Shown one piece after another: positions 45,312 to 56,912 of a DNA stretch of 64,000 nucleotides. The DNA is taken from assembly GCA_026018925.1 (NCBI GenBank), contig JAKSZU010000002.1, positions 152,766,495 to 152,830,494 of the forward strand, written 5' to 3'. Source of the stretch: Tupaia tana (Eukaryota > Chordata > Mammalia > Scandentia > Tupaiidae). The first letter of the stretch is position 1, and every line of letters starts with the position of its first letter. Under the pieces are notes generated by a model. The model saw only the letters and a list, made by a program, of their open reading frames with translations. It searched no databases and was not told where the DNA came from. The position numbers were made by a program, and so were the translations under genes.

Positions 45312-45430
45312 CATTTATTGAGCACTTACTGTGTACCAGCTCTACTTTAAGCTCTTTCTATAGATTGTCTCCTTAAATTGTCAAGATAACTCATGAGTAA
45401 AATGAGATGATACTATACTTTGTTCATGTA
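45312..45430 (+). mobile_element. MIR element (5' and core part)
   Basis: CACATTTATTGAGCACTTACTGTGTACCAGC, TTTAAGCTCTTTCTATAGATT and CTCATGAGTAAAATGAGATGAT follow MIR. Confidence 0.75.
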
Positions 45431-46456
45431 GTTCATGTCTATGTTACATATAAAATTGGCAAATAATGTGGATTATATTGCATTATAAAATGTGACACAT
45501 GTGGATTTATATTGCATACTGACTCTGCAATTGAACTTATAAGTATATATCTTTAAGTTAAGTAGCGTGATGGAAGTTGTCGTGGTTTAAAGCGTGATAC
45601 ATTCGAGGGTATTCTGATAATACAGAGATGACTCTTGAACACAGCTATTTCCTGTTTCCTGGAATTCCCCTTGCAACTTTCCAGTGTCGTCGTGTTGCGT
45701 GAAGTCTTACGCTCTTTAGTGGAGGCTGTACTACCCTAATACCGTCGCTTCCCTCTCTGTTTTCTCTCCCTGGGCTCTCCGCATGAGCTCCCATTCACCC
45801 TCCAGTGCTTTCACTGTGTGAAGCCAGCCCCTGCCCCACACAGCCCTCCACCCCTCGGTGCCCCATTGTTTCATGTCTCCCTGTCGTTGGGTACACATTG
45901 ATCACTTGGTAAGCTTTTTTTGTGTCATAATTCTGCTTAATGGAGATTCCTGACAAGCCTTTTTCTTCATATGAAGAATTATTTTCCTTTTTCTGTCTTA
46001 TTTTTTTACAAATAACATTATCACAAGAATCACTGTAGTGTAATTGTTTACCTGCCTTTTCCTTCCAGATTCTCAGGTCATTGTGGGTGGGTTCCAAGTC
46101 TTTGCTACTGGATTCTTATAACAGGCACTCCATAAATACTGGGTAGGGTGGGCTCTCCTGAGAAGCCCCCCCTCCTCAAATCAGTTAGACTTTGCTTCTC
46201 TTTCAGGAGCACGTTTTGTATGTTCTGTGACAGTGAATGACTCAGGGCACTGTTTATCTGCCTCATATCTCTCTGCCCAGACTCAAGGACAGAGTTCATC
46301 TTTAATCAGCTTTTTACCCTGCCCCATGCAGGTAGCTGATCACAGCAGCATATGGTGGTTCGCTCGTTACACAAATCGATTGTACCATTGAGAAGCTAGT
46401 GAAGACCGAGCAAAGCTTCTCATCTTCCACCTGGTATCTACTTCCAGACCTCAGAA

Positions 46457-46550
46457 CAGTGATTCTTAAATGTTTTTGGCATTACAGTAACTTTCGAGAA
46501 TCTGTTGAAAGCCGGGTATTGTCTGTTGTCTCTTCAGAGATAACAGCGAC
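46457..46550 (+). mobile_element. Possible hAT-type DNA transposon end
   Basis: CAGTGATTCTTAAATGTTTTTGGC followed by GAGAATCTGTTGAAAGC resembles the common CAGTGGTTCTCAA hAT terminus and an adjoining block of some Charlie-derived repeats. The family cannot be fixed by eye. Confidence 0.35.
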
Positions 46551-47398
46551 TGGAGGACGGTACTAGGAGTTCATGAAGTTCGGACCCTGTAGGCATGACC
46601 CCGGGTGTCCTCGGATCCCTGGTTTAAGAGCTTGTGTTGTACAGGTTCCAAGGTTGCCTTCCTCACAGATTCTTCTAAAGGAGGACCAGAGGCTGAGGAT
46701 AATGGTGATGATGACAACGAAGACAGTCGTCATGCCATGCATTCGTGTAATGCTGTGCAGCCGGCAGAGATTTCCACGTGTGCTATATGACAGCCTCATG
46801 TCAGAATGCTGCCGTTTACTCCTGCTTTATAAAAGAGCTAGATAAACCTCGAATGGACAAGTCATTTTTCTCTTTCTATATATTTGTTCATGTACCTAAA
46901 ATAATTCAAGAGGAGCTATCATTCAAGGCTGTTTCCAAATGAAATAATGTAGCTCTTTATATGCCTGGTGCAATGGAAATAAAGTAGATCTAATGTATGT
47001 ATTTAAGTTAAGCCGTTCTTTAGGCCAGGATTTGGTCTTTAGTTTTGCCAACTTACCGTGGATATCCTTTGTTGCATGTCTGCTAGTATTCCTTTATTTA
47101 TTAAGGTAAAATGATGTCAGAAAACTCTAGACTTTAAATAATAATGTTAGCTTTCTTGACAGACTGAAATTTTACTTAAATCAATCTAATATCAAGGTAT
47201 TTAGGATTTAGTAAACCATTATATTAGATCTGTCTATAGCCCCTGTAGGCAGACCAAAAAAAAATTCTACATGAATAATGCTTATTTTTAAAGATGACTG
47301 TTCATTATAAAAACATAAATGTTACAAGAAAGATGAAATTATGGCTGTTTAGCCAAAATGTTCTGATCTGTGATTTATAATTATTGATAGTCATATCA

Positions 47399-47646
47399 TT
47401 TTTTCTTGTTTTTGCTGTGGGACATGTATGCTTACTGGAGAGAACCAGAGAGGGGTAGTGAGGAATCACCTCCCCCTGAGGTGGATGGCTATGCCACAGT
47501 CCTCTTCTAGAGGTCTCTTCTTGGGATTTTGGGCATGTACACAGAAATGCCCAGTTTGATTTTCAAGCTGCGGTGTCCAGGACTCGGACCACTGAGTCAG
47601 CCACGTGGGAATCGGCACCTTAACCTCTACTCCACCTGCTGACCCC
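47399..47646 (-). mobile_element. tRNA-derived SINE, older copy
   Basis: TTGTTTTTGCTGTGGGACATG, GA stretch, CCTCCCCCTGAGGTGGATGG, B-box complement GGACTCGGACC, end CTCCACCTGCTGACCCC. Confidence 0.82.
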
Positions 47647-47861
47647 AGTAGTTATATCACTGTCAGGCAAGCTGTTTCTTGCTCTGTATGGATAAACAGC
47701 TCTACCATTAATCTTAGCTTAAAAGTTCTCCAAAGTCCATGCATGGGTACTGGTTTGCTTATAGTTCTCAATTATTTTTTTTACTTGCCTTGTCTCAGAT
47801 GTCTGTAATTAATATTAAGTAACTGTTCAGTGATGTTCATCTTTTAAGAAACCCAATACCT

Positions 47862-47959
47862 TTTTTTTTTTTTTTGGGAGAGGTTTTTGCTACAGGGCAC
47901 GTGCGCTCACCAGAGAGAGAGGCAGAAAGTGAGAAATCACCTCCCAGAGGTGGGGCTGA
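47862..47959 (-). mobile_element. 3' fragment of a family L SINE
   Basis: T-run, GGGAGAGGTTTTTGCTACAGGGCACG, GA stretch, AATCACCTCCCAGAGGTGG, then homology stops. The following 200 bp (to about 48170) is GC-richer than its surroundings and not recognised. Confidence 0.75.
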
Positions 47960-48883
47960 CTCAGAAGTTCGCGCAGTTGCTGTTCTGCTTCTGGGAATTG
48001 ACTGCATGTCGGCTATGGGCCAGGGCTGCTGTGTCTGTACCATGGAGCAGCCTGGGCTTGTGCACAGCTGGTCTGAGATTCCCTGAGCTCAAGGAAAGCA
48101 GTAAGTTGTCTGGATGCCTAGGCTCAGAACTTCTCCCACGTCTTGTCAGCTCAGTACATTGATTTAACAACAGGAAAATAGACTCTCCCTTCTTCTGGGA
48201 GGAGTTGCAAAGTATGTTCAGTTGTCAGTCTACCTGAGGCACTTTTTATGATTCTTCCCTTGGAGGATCTTAAATGTGTTCAATTTAAAGGCCCTTAAAA
48301 ATGGTTTGAAATGTCTATGGTGTCTTGAAATATTTCTGCTTTATATGATAAGCTGTACTTTAGGTTTTTAATATTGTTAAAGCATAATGCATTAAAATAC
48401 ATCTTCAAGTTGTTTTCAGTACATTTCCATTTAAGCTATAGAACCTAAGCTGAGACGCCAGGGATATGCGAGAAGTCTGCAGGCTATCAAAACAATACTT
48501 CTCCATTCGCTCAGAATTTCAGTTTCTGTGGCTAACATTTCTGAACTTTATTACCTCCAAGGGAATTTGAGAATCCCAATTACTGTACATTGTTGTAATG
48601 CAAAAGGAAGGGGAGTTCAGCTTGGTAAAAGGCAACAAAGAGTTGACCTACAGATGTTAGTTTTGCTCATTAGCAATGCCTTTCTTGCTAATTAATTTGT
48701 GACAAATTACTTTATGTATTGCTCTCAGAGGATGGAAGACTTGGGGGAAATAAAATTGGAAGTAAGAAGATTTTAGAGACATGGAACTAGAACCTGAGAA
48801 AGGGGGAGCTATTATTCAGAGTATGCTTTGGTATCATTAGACTTAATGCACATCTGTGACTTCTCTGCTTAAGATTCAGCTTA

Positions 48884-49035
48884 GGGGACGGGCAGGTGGT
48901 GTGGTGGTTGAGTCGCTGGACTCCCACATGGCTGACTGTGGTTTGAGTCCCAGACCTGGCTACTTGCTTTCTCACTTTTCTCTTTGTCTCGTCAAGTTAA
49001 AATTAATAATAATAGAAATAATTCTTTCTTAATAA
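48884..49035 (+). mobile_element. tRNA-derived SINE, family S, with TSD
   Basis: GGGGACGGGCAGGTGGTGTGGTGG head, B box GGTTTGAGTCC, CTTGCTTTCTCAC, a short CT stretch and an AATAATAATAG tail. TSD AAGATTCAGCTTA at 48871-48883 and AAGATTCCGCTTA at 49036-49048. Confidence 0.88.
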
Positions 49036-49207
49036 AAGATTCCGCTTAAATAGAAATGTATTAAAAATAAACATGTATTTTAATGCCACTTATTATTATG
49101 TTAAGTTTAACTTATACTAGGGTTGTTAGGGGACATGTATGCAACCAGATATATAGGAAAGTGGTGATGAGTTGAGGCAAATCTCAAGGTATGAAAAAGA
49201 AACTTAT

Positions 49208-49475
49208 GGGACCAGCAGTTAGCATAATGGCTATGTCACTGAACTCACATGTAGTCGACCGCGGTAAGAGTCCCAGACCCGGTGGCTTAAACTCACGCTG
49301 GGTGCGGGTCTACATGCCCAAGATCCCTAGAGGAGAATGGAGGAGAAGGGATTGTGGTGTGGCCATCCCCCCTGGGGGATGATTTCTCACTTTCTATCTC
49401 TCTGTCTCTCTCTGTCTTTCTGGTGAGCACACGCGCCCTATAGCACAAAAACCTCCAAAAAAAAAAAAAAAAAAA
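49208..49475 (+). mobile_element. tRNA-derived SINE, family L, with TSD
   Basis: TSD AAAAAGAAACTTAT at 49194-49207 and 49476-49489. B box damaged (GGTAAGAGTCC). Palindrome CCCCCCTGGGGG. End CGCCCTATAGCACAAAAACCTCC and a tail of about 24 A. Confidence 0.92.
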
Positions 49476-49629
49476 AAAAAGAAACTTATTAGCTGAATTG
49501 ACTCACTAAGCATCCTTAGCACCCTTATGCTGTTCTAGTCTGGAATATGGGGAGTAGATGTCTTTGAACACATTGACATATACATGGAAACAGAAATTTG
49601 TGGCCATCTTTCACAGAGGTTTTTTTGGT

Positions 49630-50160
49630 ATGATTTTTATATACATTTAATCATTGTACATCTCTACAGCATACATTGCAGTTTTTCAAAGCATATTTGC
49701 AGTGCATGTCAGTCAAGTTAAGGATACTACTGTATACATCATCCTCAACAGATAACTTTCCATTCTTGTGTCAGTTAAATGTTTTTTTCTTTTCCTGAGC
49801 CCCTCACCCACCTCCTACTAATCACCATCTTTCTATGTAATCTCTGGTATCTACAGTTGTCCTTCCTACGATTAAATCTTCAAGCTCCTTTTGTAAATTA
49901 CATTTAATCACTGTATGTCTTTACAGTGTACAAAATGGTTTTTTCCCAGCATAAATATGGTACATATTACTGCATAAAGACATTACCGTATAAATTACCA
50001 TCGACAGATAACTTTTCATTTTTGTGTCTATATAGGCTTTAAAAAATGTTTTTGCAATTGATCCCTCCCTCCTACCTATTTCCCTCCCCTTTTACCATCC
50101 CCCTTCTAGACAGTCCAGTAGTACCTACAGTTGGCTTCCCTGATGTTACACCTTTCCGAG
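49630..50160 (+). repeat. Diverged tandem duplication, two units of about 265 bp
   Basis: Unit 1 (about 49630-49885) and unit 2 (about 49893-50160) share ordered blocks: ACATTTAATCA(T/C)TGTA, CTCTACAGC/CTTTACAGT, CCAACAGATAACTTTCCATTCTTGTGTC versus ATCGACAGATAACTTTTCATTTTTGTGTC, and CTACAGTTG. The family is not recognised; it could be the antisense 3' region of an old L1 or an LTR. Confidence 0.6.
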
Positions 50161-50710
50161 TCTGCTATAGAGTGCAGACATTTTGTGCGGATCAAGTGGG
50201 GACGTACAGTGCCTCTCCTTCATAGTCTGACTTTTAAGTTCTGTCTTAGCATTAGAGGGAATCTTGTATTACAGGCACCTAATAAGCATAATCTGTATAA
50301 ACTAAAAGAAAGCACAACAAAACAAATCATGTCCTAGAGTTGACCATAAAACCATTTATTAGAAATACTCCAGTGTTCAGCATTTTATTTAGATCCATGT
50401 GCTTCTGCAAAGAAAGTGGATTGATTTCCATAATCTATATGAGCACAGTTTAGATTCTGCTATTGTCTACTATTACCCATCATTTTTCAAATCAACCTCT
50501 ACACGGTAAGGAAACACTGCCCAGTACTACTGTCCATCTGTGTCATTTCAAGTATATTAGTACTTATAATAAGAGAAAGAACAAGTAAAATTTTAATAAT
50601 ATATTTTTTTTAATCCAACATACCAAAAAGTATACTTCTAGCATGTAGTCAGTGTAAAACAAGTATCAACAACACCTTTAACATTCTTAAAGAAGGTTTT
50701 GTTTTGTATT

Positions 50711-50947
50711 TAAGAGAGGTGTTTGCTACAGGGTATGTGTAGTCGTCAGAAAGACAGAGACAGAAAGTGAGAAGTGATCCCCCAGGGGAACGGCCACGTG
50801 GCAATCCCTTCTCTTCCATTCTCCTCTCAAGATATTGGGCACACACCCACACGCGCCCGGTGTGAGTTTAAGCCACCTGGCCGGCACTCCAATCAGTCAA
50901 CTATGTGGGAGTCCAGCAACATAACCATTACTCCATCTGCTGGTCCC
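50711..50947 (-). mobile_element. tRNA-derived SINE, family L
   Basis: TATTTAAGAGAGGTGTTTGCTACAGGG, GATCCCCCAGGGGAACGG, head with the B-box complement deleted (CCGGCACTCCAATCAG), end CTCCATCTGCTGGTCCC. Confidence 0.84.
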
Positions 50948-52410
50948 CAACATTTTTTAAAGAAGTTTTAAAATCTGTGTTTTATACTTAATAGCACAGT
51001 TAAATTTTCTCTGGTCCCACTTTAAAATTCCCATTAGGAGGCTTAGAGGTTTGTGTTTTAAATATTTTCATCAATTTAAACTTGGGTAACTGCGTTGTCT
51101 GTTTGACTGATATATATATTTATATCTCACTTAGAGCTACTGCACGCCCTTTCTCAGAACTACTTCTCTGGCCACGTCACTTAGGTTAGTTTAGTTTTTT
51201 ATCTTTAAAGAATCTATGCTGGATTATTTTAGGGTAGGTGGGATAGGGAAAGTGGTTTGGATTCTGGTTGTTTTTACTTTCTTACCTGTCTCAAAATTAC
51301 CAGCATTCTAAAGAATAGTAAAATTCTATTTCAGGACTAAGGAGTATAATTTATCTCCACTTACTTTTAAAAGTGTCTTTTTAGAGAAATAGAGCTTTGA
51401 ATTCTACATTATAGAAAAGTTTTTTTCTGGATATTTATAATAGTATTACAGAGTTAGAGAAACTGTATTTGAATAGTAAGTAAGGAAGAGAAAACTGAAG
51501 CCTGAATAAAAAAAAAGGTGGAAAACTCTTGCCTTTTGGTTTTTGGAGTGATAAGAAAAAATAGGTGTGGGAACTTGTATGGAGTGGTGACTGGAGTGTT
51601 CCTTGCAAAGAAAGTCACCTGGTGGCCGAGTTTTCTTGTGGTTTCCTGTGGGCTTTTAAGAGACAACCACCAACAAAGAAAGGCCCAGTCACCCAGAGGA
51701 GGTGCTGTCCCGGCCTTGGCCTCATCCTTCATGATTGGTTGGCGTGCCCTTGTGGGATAGGGTGATGGCAGAAGGTCAGGGGAGCTTACTGATGTGTGGG
51801 TGCCAGAGACCCTGTTCTGATGGTGTTCAGCAAGGACATTAAAGTCCATCATGCTGGTGTTGCCGAAACTTTGACAAGGATGCTGATAGCCAAGATCTTG
51901 GCAAGGCTTTTAAAGTATTACAGTGAAGCAATTCTCGGGATGTTCCATGAGTGTCCAAGCTAGATGGAAACAGTCATTGGCAGTCATTTGACTTGGGCTC
52001 CCTTGCTTTGTAGTCTTGGATGTGGGAAGACAACCCAGCAGTTAATTTCAAATGAGAACTTTGTTTTCGGTTAAAAACTATCCAGTAATAGCTTTTGTAC
52101 AAATCTGAGTAGATCAGATGTCTTTTCTTGAGATAAATATCTGTTATGAAGTTGCTCCACCTAAATTGCTCTTGGTGGTGGTGGGGCATATTTTGAGATG
52201 TTAGCCTAATTCTAATTTGATCGACCTATGAGACAAATATTTATGTGAAATTATATGATACCTTAAAATAATATTTTATAGAGTAACTTTTCAAGAAGTT
52301 TTTAGATTAGGTCCACAAATTCCAATCGAGGCCAAACCTTGAGTAATTAACAAGTTCCTCTGGGCTTCCAGAATTATTAATCTGTGTAATTAATTCAAAC
52401 CCATATTTTT

Positions 52411-52684
52411 TTTTTTTTTTTTTTTTTTTTTGGAGAGGTTTTTCGCCATAGGGCGCGTGCGCTCACCAGACAGACAGAGAGAGACATAGAGACAGAAAGC
52501 GAGAAATCACCCCCCAGGGGGGATGGTCACGCCGCAATCCCTTCTCCTCCATTCTCCTCTCGGGATCTTGGGCACGCACGCACACGCGCCCGGCGTGAGT
52601 TGTAAGCCACCGGGTCCGAGACGCGAACCGCGGTCGACTACGTGGGAGTCCAGCGACATAGCCATTACGCTAACTGCTGGTTCC
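52411..52684 (-). mobile_element. Young SINE, family L, with exact TSD
   Basis: TSD CAAACCCATATTTTT at 52396-52410 and 52685-52699. Long T-run, GGTTTTTCGCCATAGGGCGCG, CACCCCCCAGGGGGG, CCCGGCGTGAGTTGTAAGCC, B-box complement GAGACGCGAACC. AG at 52450-52451 and GTGAGT at 52595-52600 bracket 143 nt. CpG-rich. Confidence 0.94.
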
Positions 52685-53950
52685 CAAACCCATATTTTTC
52701 ATACTTCTCTTTAGAAATTAAGTGGCATTAATGAAAAGTAGCTTCTGTACTGTAACCTTGATCTTTGTGTTGTTTCAGTGGTCTGTGTATTCTTTTCAGA
52801 GTTAATAAAAAGGTTGCATTTTCAGGTTTGGAATTTTTTGTTTAAATTTTTGGGGTGTGCATGTTGGGATGCCTTTTTTTTCCCCAACCCAGTTATTCTT
52901 GTTATGATACTTGTCTTTGGATTAAAAGAATACCGAATATTAAAACCTGCCAAGCCATACTGTCACTACTACAACTGTGTTTCACAAATCTACCCTTCCG
53001 GACTTCAGCAGTTTCACATCTGAAGTTGTGAATGAAGCTTAAGTAAATAATGTCTATTTTGTGCTTGCTGCTGTAGCAACTGAAGTTTTTTTTTCAAACC
53101 CTGCTGGGCAAACCATCACTGTGACAGGTAAATAGCATTCCTCAATAAAGCTTGAACTCCCTCCTGTTCATTTCTTCAGGACTGTTGAATGTAGAGATTG
53201 TCTGGCTTGGAACCCTATTGATTAGGTCACTGCCTGGTCTGCGGGAAAACAGAGCTGCCCAGGGGCCATCTCACTGCGGGGGATTTGCTAAAGCCCCAGT
53301 GAAAGGGCCACGTGGGGTCTCCCGATTACCTTATGAACAGGAATCAGTTCAGGCCGCACAGTACATATTAAGGACCTATTAACTTCTACAGGCTTCTCTT
53401 TGAGTTGAAAAGCACTTGGGAGCAAGCAATAATAAAAGGAAATTATTGCCACAGCCACTGAAGGTGCATCTCGCCATATCTCTGTGGGTGCATCTGTTGA
53501 GTTGCAAATTTATTTCCTGCTGGGGCATCTGCTTAGCTTTAGAAGTCCCCTTTAAAGTCCTGGAAAGGGAGTTGGAAATGATTACATAATGTTGATTCTT
53601 TTCTTGAAGCTTGACTGTCTTAAGCAGCAGAGAACTGCACTTACTTTTTAAAATGATCTTTATTTTCCAATCTAAAGCAATAGATTGTCATCGTAGAAGT
53701 CTGGGGAAAATTTAGATAATTGTGAAAAAGGGGAATAAAAACACCTTTTTAATGTGTCACTGCCTAGAGCATTGTTGAAATTTTTTTTAACTTATGTGTA
53801 CGCACACGTACAACTGTCTACAACTGGACGCTGCATTTTAAAATAAAGTGAGCGTAAACTGCACTTATTGCTCTGTTGGCTGCCGTTTAATATACCCAGC
53901 GTCTTTTCTGATTTTGACTTCTGAGTATTCTTCAAGAATGTGAATTATGG

Positions 53951-54216
53951 GGCCCAGCAGAGGGTGTCATGTTACGTTCCTGGGCCTCCATGTAGTTGAC
54001 CATGGTTTGAGTCCTGGACTCGGTGGTTTAAAACTCAAGCCGTGCAGGTGTGCGTACTAGGTGCCCAAAATCCCGAGAGGAGAATGGAGGAGAAGGGATT
54101 GCGGCATGGCCATCCCCTCTGAGGTTGAGTTCTTGCTTTTTGTCTCAGTCTCTCTGGAAAGTGCTCGCACCCTATAGCAAAAGTATCTCTTTTTTTAAAA
54201 AAAAAAGAAAACAAAA
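53951..54216 (+). mobile_element. tRNA-derived SINE, family L, with TSD
   Basis: TSD AATGTGAATTATGG at 53937-53950 and AATGTGAATTGTGG at 54217-54230. Head GCCCAGCAGAGGGTGTCATG with a damaged A box, B box GGTTTGAGTCC, palindrome lost (CCATCCCCTCTGAGG). Confidence 0.88.
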
Positions 54217-54262
54217 AATGTGAATTGTGGTGATTTCGTATACCATCGCAGAGATAAGCTTG

Positions 54263-54330
54263 AGTTGTTGGGAAAGTCATGATGCATTTTTGCACATAAA
54301 AATACATCATGACTTTCCCAGTGGCCTAAC
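54263..54330. mobile_element. Mariner-like hairpin element (copy 3, best paired)
   Basis: GTTGTTGGGAAAGTCATGATG and CATCATGACTTTCCCAGTGGC enclose CATTTTTGCACATAAAAATA. The inner 17 bp of each arm pair perfectly. Confidence 0.65.
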
Positions 54331-54731
54331 AGTGCCCAGTTCTGAGCTTTGTGTGTATCTCTGAATCCATTCTAGGAAATGAAATTACTGGGCCAAAGGA
54401 ATAAATATTTTAAAAAGTATTTGATCCATATTGATACATATTTAACCAAAACTAAAGTCCCGTTGGCAGTTGCTGAATGCTAAGATCTCTACATTTTTGC
54501 TGCCACCGAATATTTGGATTTAAAATGAAAACCAAAATGGTGCCAGTTTCACAGATGAAACAAATTACCTCCATCAGGGAGCTGCCATGATCGAAGCATA
54601 GTTGTTAATTTTATGGGTGTGGTTTTGGTCTGTTTGAGTATTTTGACTTCTATAAACTAGGTTTTTTGGTATAGTATAGTAGTCTCTGATTTAGCCTACC
54701 TTTTTCCTACCTTTATCCCCAATGGGATCTT

Positions 54732-54987
54732 TTTTTTAAGAGATCTTCTTTTTTTTGCTCCGGAGCACGTGCACTCTCCAGAGACAGAAAGATAGGAAGC
54801 TAGAAGTCACCCCTCTAAGGGAGGATGGCCATGCTGCAGTCCCTTCTCCATTCTCCTCTTAGGATTTTTTTGGCATGCACGTACATGGTGCCTGGCATGA
54901 ATTTTTTAAGCCACTGGATCTGGGACTTGAACCGTGGTTGACTCTGTGGGAGTCCAGCAAGTTAACTTTATGCTATCTGTTGGTCCC
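54732..54987 (-). mobile_element. tRNA-derived SINE, family L, with TSD
   Basis: TSD CCCCAATGGGATCTT at 54717-54731 and CCCCAGTAGGATCTT at 54989-55003. GCTCCGGAGCACG replaces GCTATAGGGCG, B-box complement GGGACTTGAACC, end GCTATCTGTTGGTCCC. Confidence 0.88.
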
Positions 54988-55417
54988 TCCCCAGTAGGAT
55001 CTTAAGACTTATTCTGTTCTGTTACTATTTTTAGAAGTGTATGTATGTCTCTTTTGTGCCAAATAAAGGTTCTGTGGAGGGAAGAGAAGCTATGAAATGA
55101 AGTTTTAGGATTTGTTTCACTTGGCTAGATATAGATACTCCTTCTATAAAATCATATGTTTAGTGTGAAATTTTAGTTTTAGCTGCTATGAGAATTTTCA
55201 AATAAAAATGTGATTTTAGTGCAAAAAACAAGACCAAGTTCTTTAGTCTTTCTCTTAATTGGTTCTTATGAATTAATTCACTCTCTTGTGTCCATAGTTA
55301 ATATATTCTTGCAGCGCCGTGACTGCATTGGGACAGGTATCTTCATGGGATGGTTTGAGAACAGATTATCAGAGATCTCTTCTCAGGCCATAAGTAATTC
55401 CTTGGCCGCTACTAATT

Positions 55418-55690
55418 TGTGGTAAGGACTAGGAAAGATGGTCCAGGCTGGGTGGGACAGTCCAAAGGGTGTGCAGTGCTGGAAGAGACACGGCTCGCTG
55501 CAGGTTTGGACCCAGGTCCGACTGACCTGGCATGTGCAGTGCCCAGGATCCTGAGGAACAAAGGGGGTCACAGCATGACTAGACTCTGACCAGGTGCTTC
55601 TTTTTCTTCTTCCTTCACCTCTCTCTCTCTCTCGTATGTGCACATACTCTCTATTATGAATAAACTTAGGAAAAAAAAGAATTTCGGAAA
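55418..55690 (+). mobile_element. Probable old tRNA-related SINE, different subtype
   Basis: GGTCCAGGCTGGGTGGGACAG, a B-box-like GGTTTGGACCC, GCCCAGGATCCTGAGG, a CT-rich stretch, ATGAATAAACTTAGG and an A-run. The layout is that of the SINEs above but the head is hard to align. Confidence 0.5.
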
Positions 55691-55746
55691 GACTATGAAG
55701 TAGATAAAACATAATGGTGTAAAGAACTCTTAAAAAAAATGAAGAG

Positions 55747-56033
55747 AGCCGGCAGGTGGCGTAGTGGTTAAGGTGCTGGCTGGATCCCACACGGCTGACT
55801 CTGGGGTTCGAGTCCCAGATCCCACAGCTTGAAAAATCACACCAGGCACGTGTGTGTGCTTGCCTAAATTCCCAAGAGGTATGTGGCATGGGCATTCCTC
55901 TTGGGGGGTGATGCCTTACTTTTCTTGTCTATCTCTCTCTCTTTGTCTCTCTCCGGGAGTCCATGCACCCTTTGGCAAAACAAAGCAAAACAAAATGATA
56001 ACAAGAAACAAACATACAAACCAAAAAAAAAAA
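55747..56033 (+). mobile_element. tRNA-derived SINE, family L, older subtype
   Basis: GCCGGCAGGTGGCGTAGTGGTTAAGG head, perfect B box GGTTCGAGTCC, TCACACCAGGCACGTG, CTTGGGGGGTGATG, CT-rich stretch and an AAAACAAAGCAAAACAAAA tail. The head is family S-like, so it may be an intermediate. Confidence 0.86.
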
Positions 56034-56875
56034 ACTTGAGGCTGGTGACTTAGGCAGCTTAGATTTAAGAATTAAATATTAAAATGAGATTTGTAATTGA
56101 GGCAGAAAGCTGCATTTGCGTTAATTAGGCCCAGATGTTAAGAGGTTACTGTATTAATTTAAATATGCTGAGGTGATTTCATTGAGCTCTTGAAAAACAT
56201 TCATTCATAAATGAATATTCTTCAGTAGCTTCATACGGTATGGTTATGTAATTCTGGTAACTCAGGAAAACTGCATTTTAGTTTACCAGTAAAATGCTAA
56301 GGGTGGGAAGAAGTATGCAAAGAAAAAGTCCTTACGTGCTTCTTTAGAATTTGGGTGGAGAAGAAACTTCACAAATAATTATATAGCACACCAACTTTCT
56401 GCCTTCCTGCACCCTGGGGAACTCATTCATTCTAAAGGCGGCTGCATTGAATGGATGCATCTTTAATCATCTGGAAGTAAGAAATCCATTATTTTTCCAA
56501 ACCAGACAGTAGTTGTCTGTTTTAATGGAACAGTTGGTTGATTACAGCTTTTCAGGGCTTTATTTCCCAGTGCTTGCTTCCCTTAGATATTTGAGTTCTA
56601 ACTGTAGGGATTATCCTGAGTAAGTTAGGGAGTCTAAGAATTTAGAAATCTGATGTTGATTAATTTATTTCGGAGGTTTTTTTTTTAGAAATTCTTTTGT
56701 CGCATTATGATCAGTTTAAGGGAAGTAGATTTCCTTGTAGCAGATTTCCACAATTTATATGCTTAGAGTTTGTTGAATGCTGAGAAGAGGACTCTTACCT
56801 ACAAATCATAGGCAAACTTTGTACACCATGGTACAGTTTACCAGACAGAGCAGAGTTCAAGATTTGCCGGTAGGG

Positions 56876-56912
56876 TTGTGTGTGTGTGGGTGTGCGTGTA
56901 CGTGTGTGTATG
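56876..56912 (+). repeat. (GT)n microsatellite with interruptions
   Basis: GTGTGTGTGTGGGTGTGCG and GTACGTGTGTGTATG. Confidence 0.75.
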
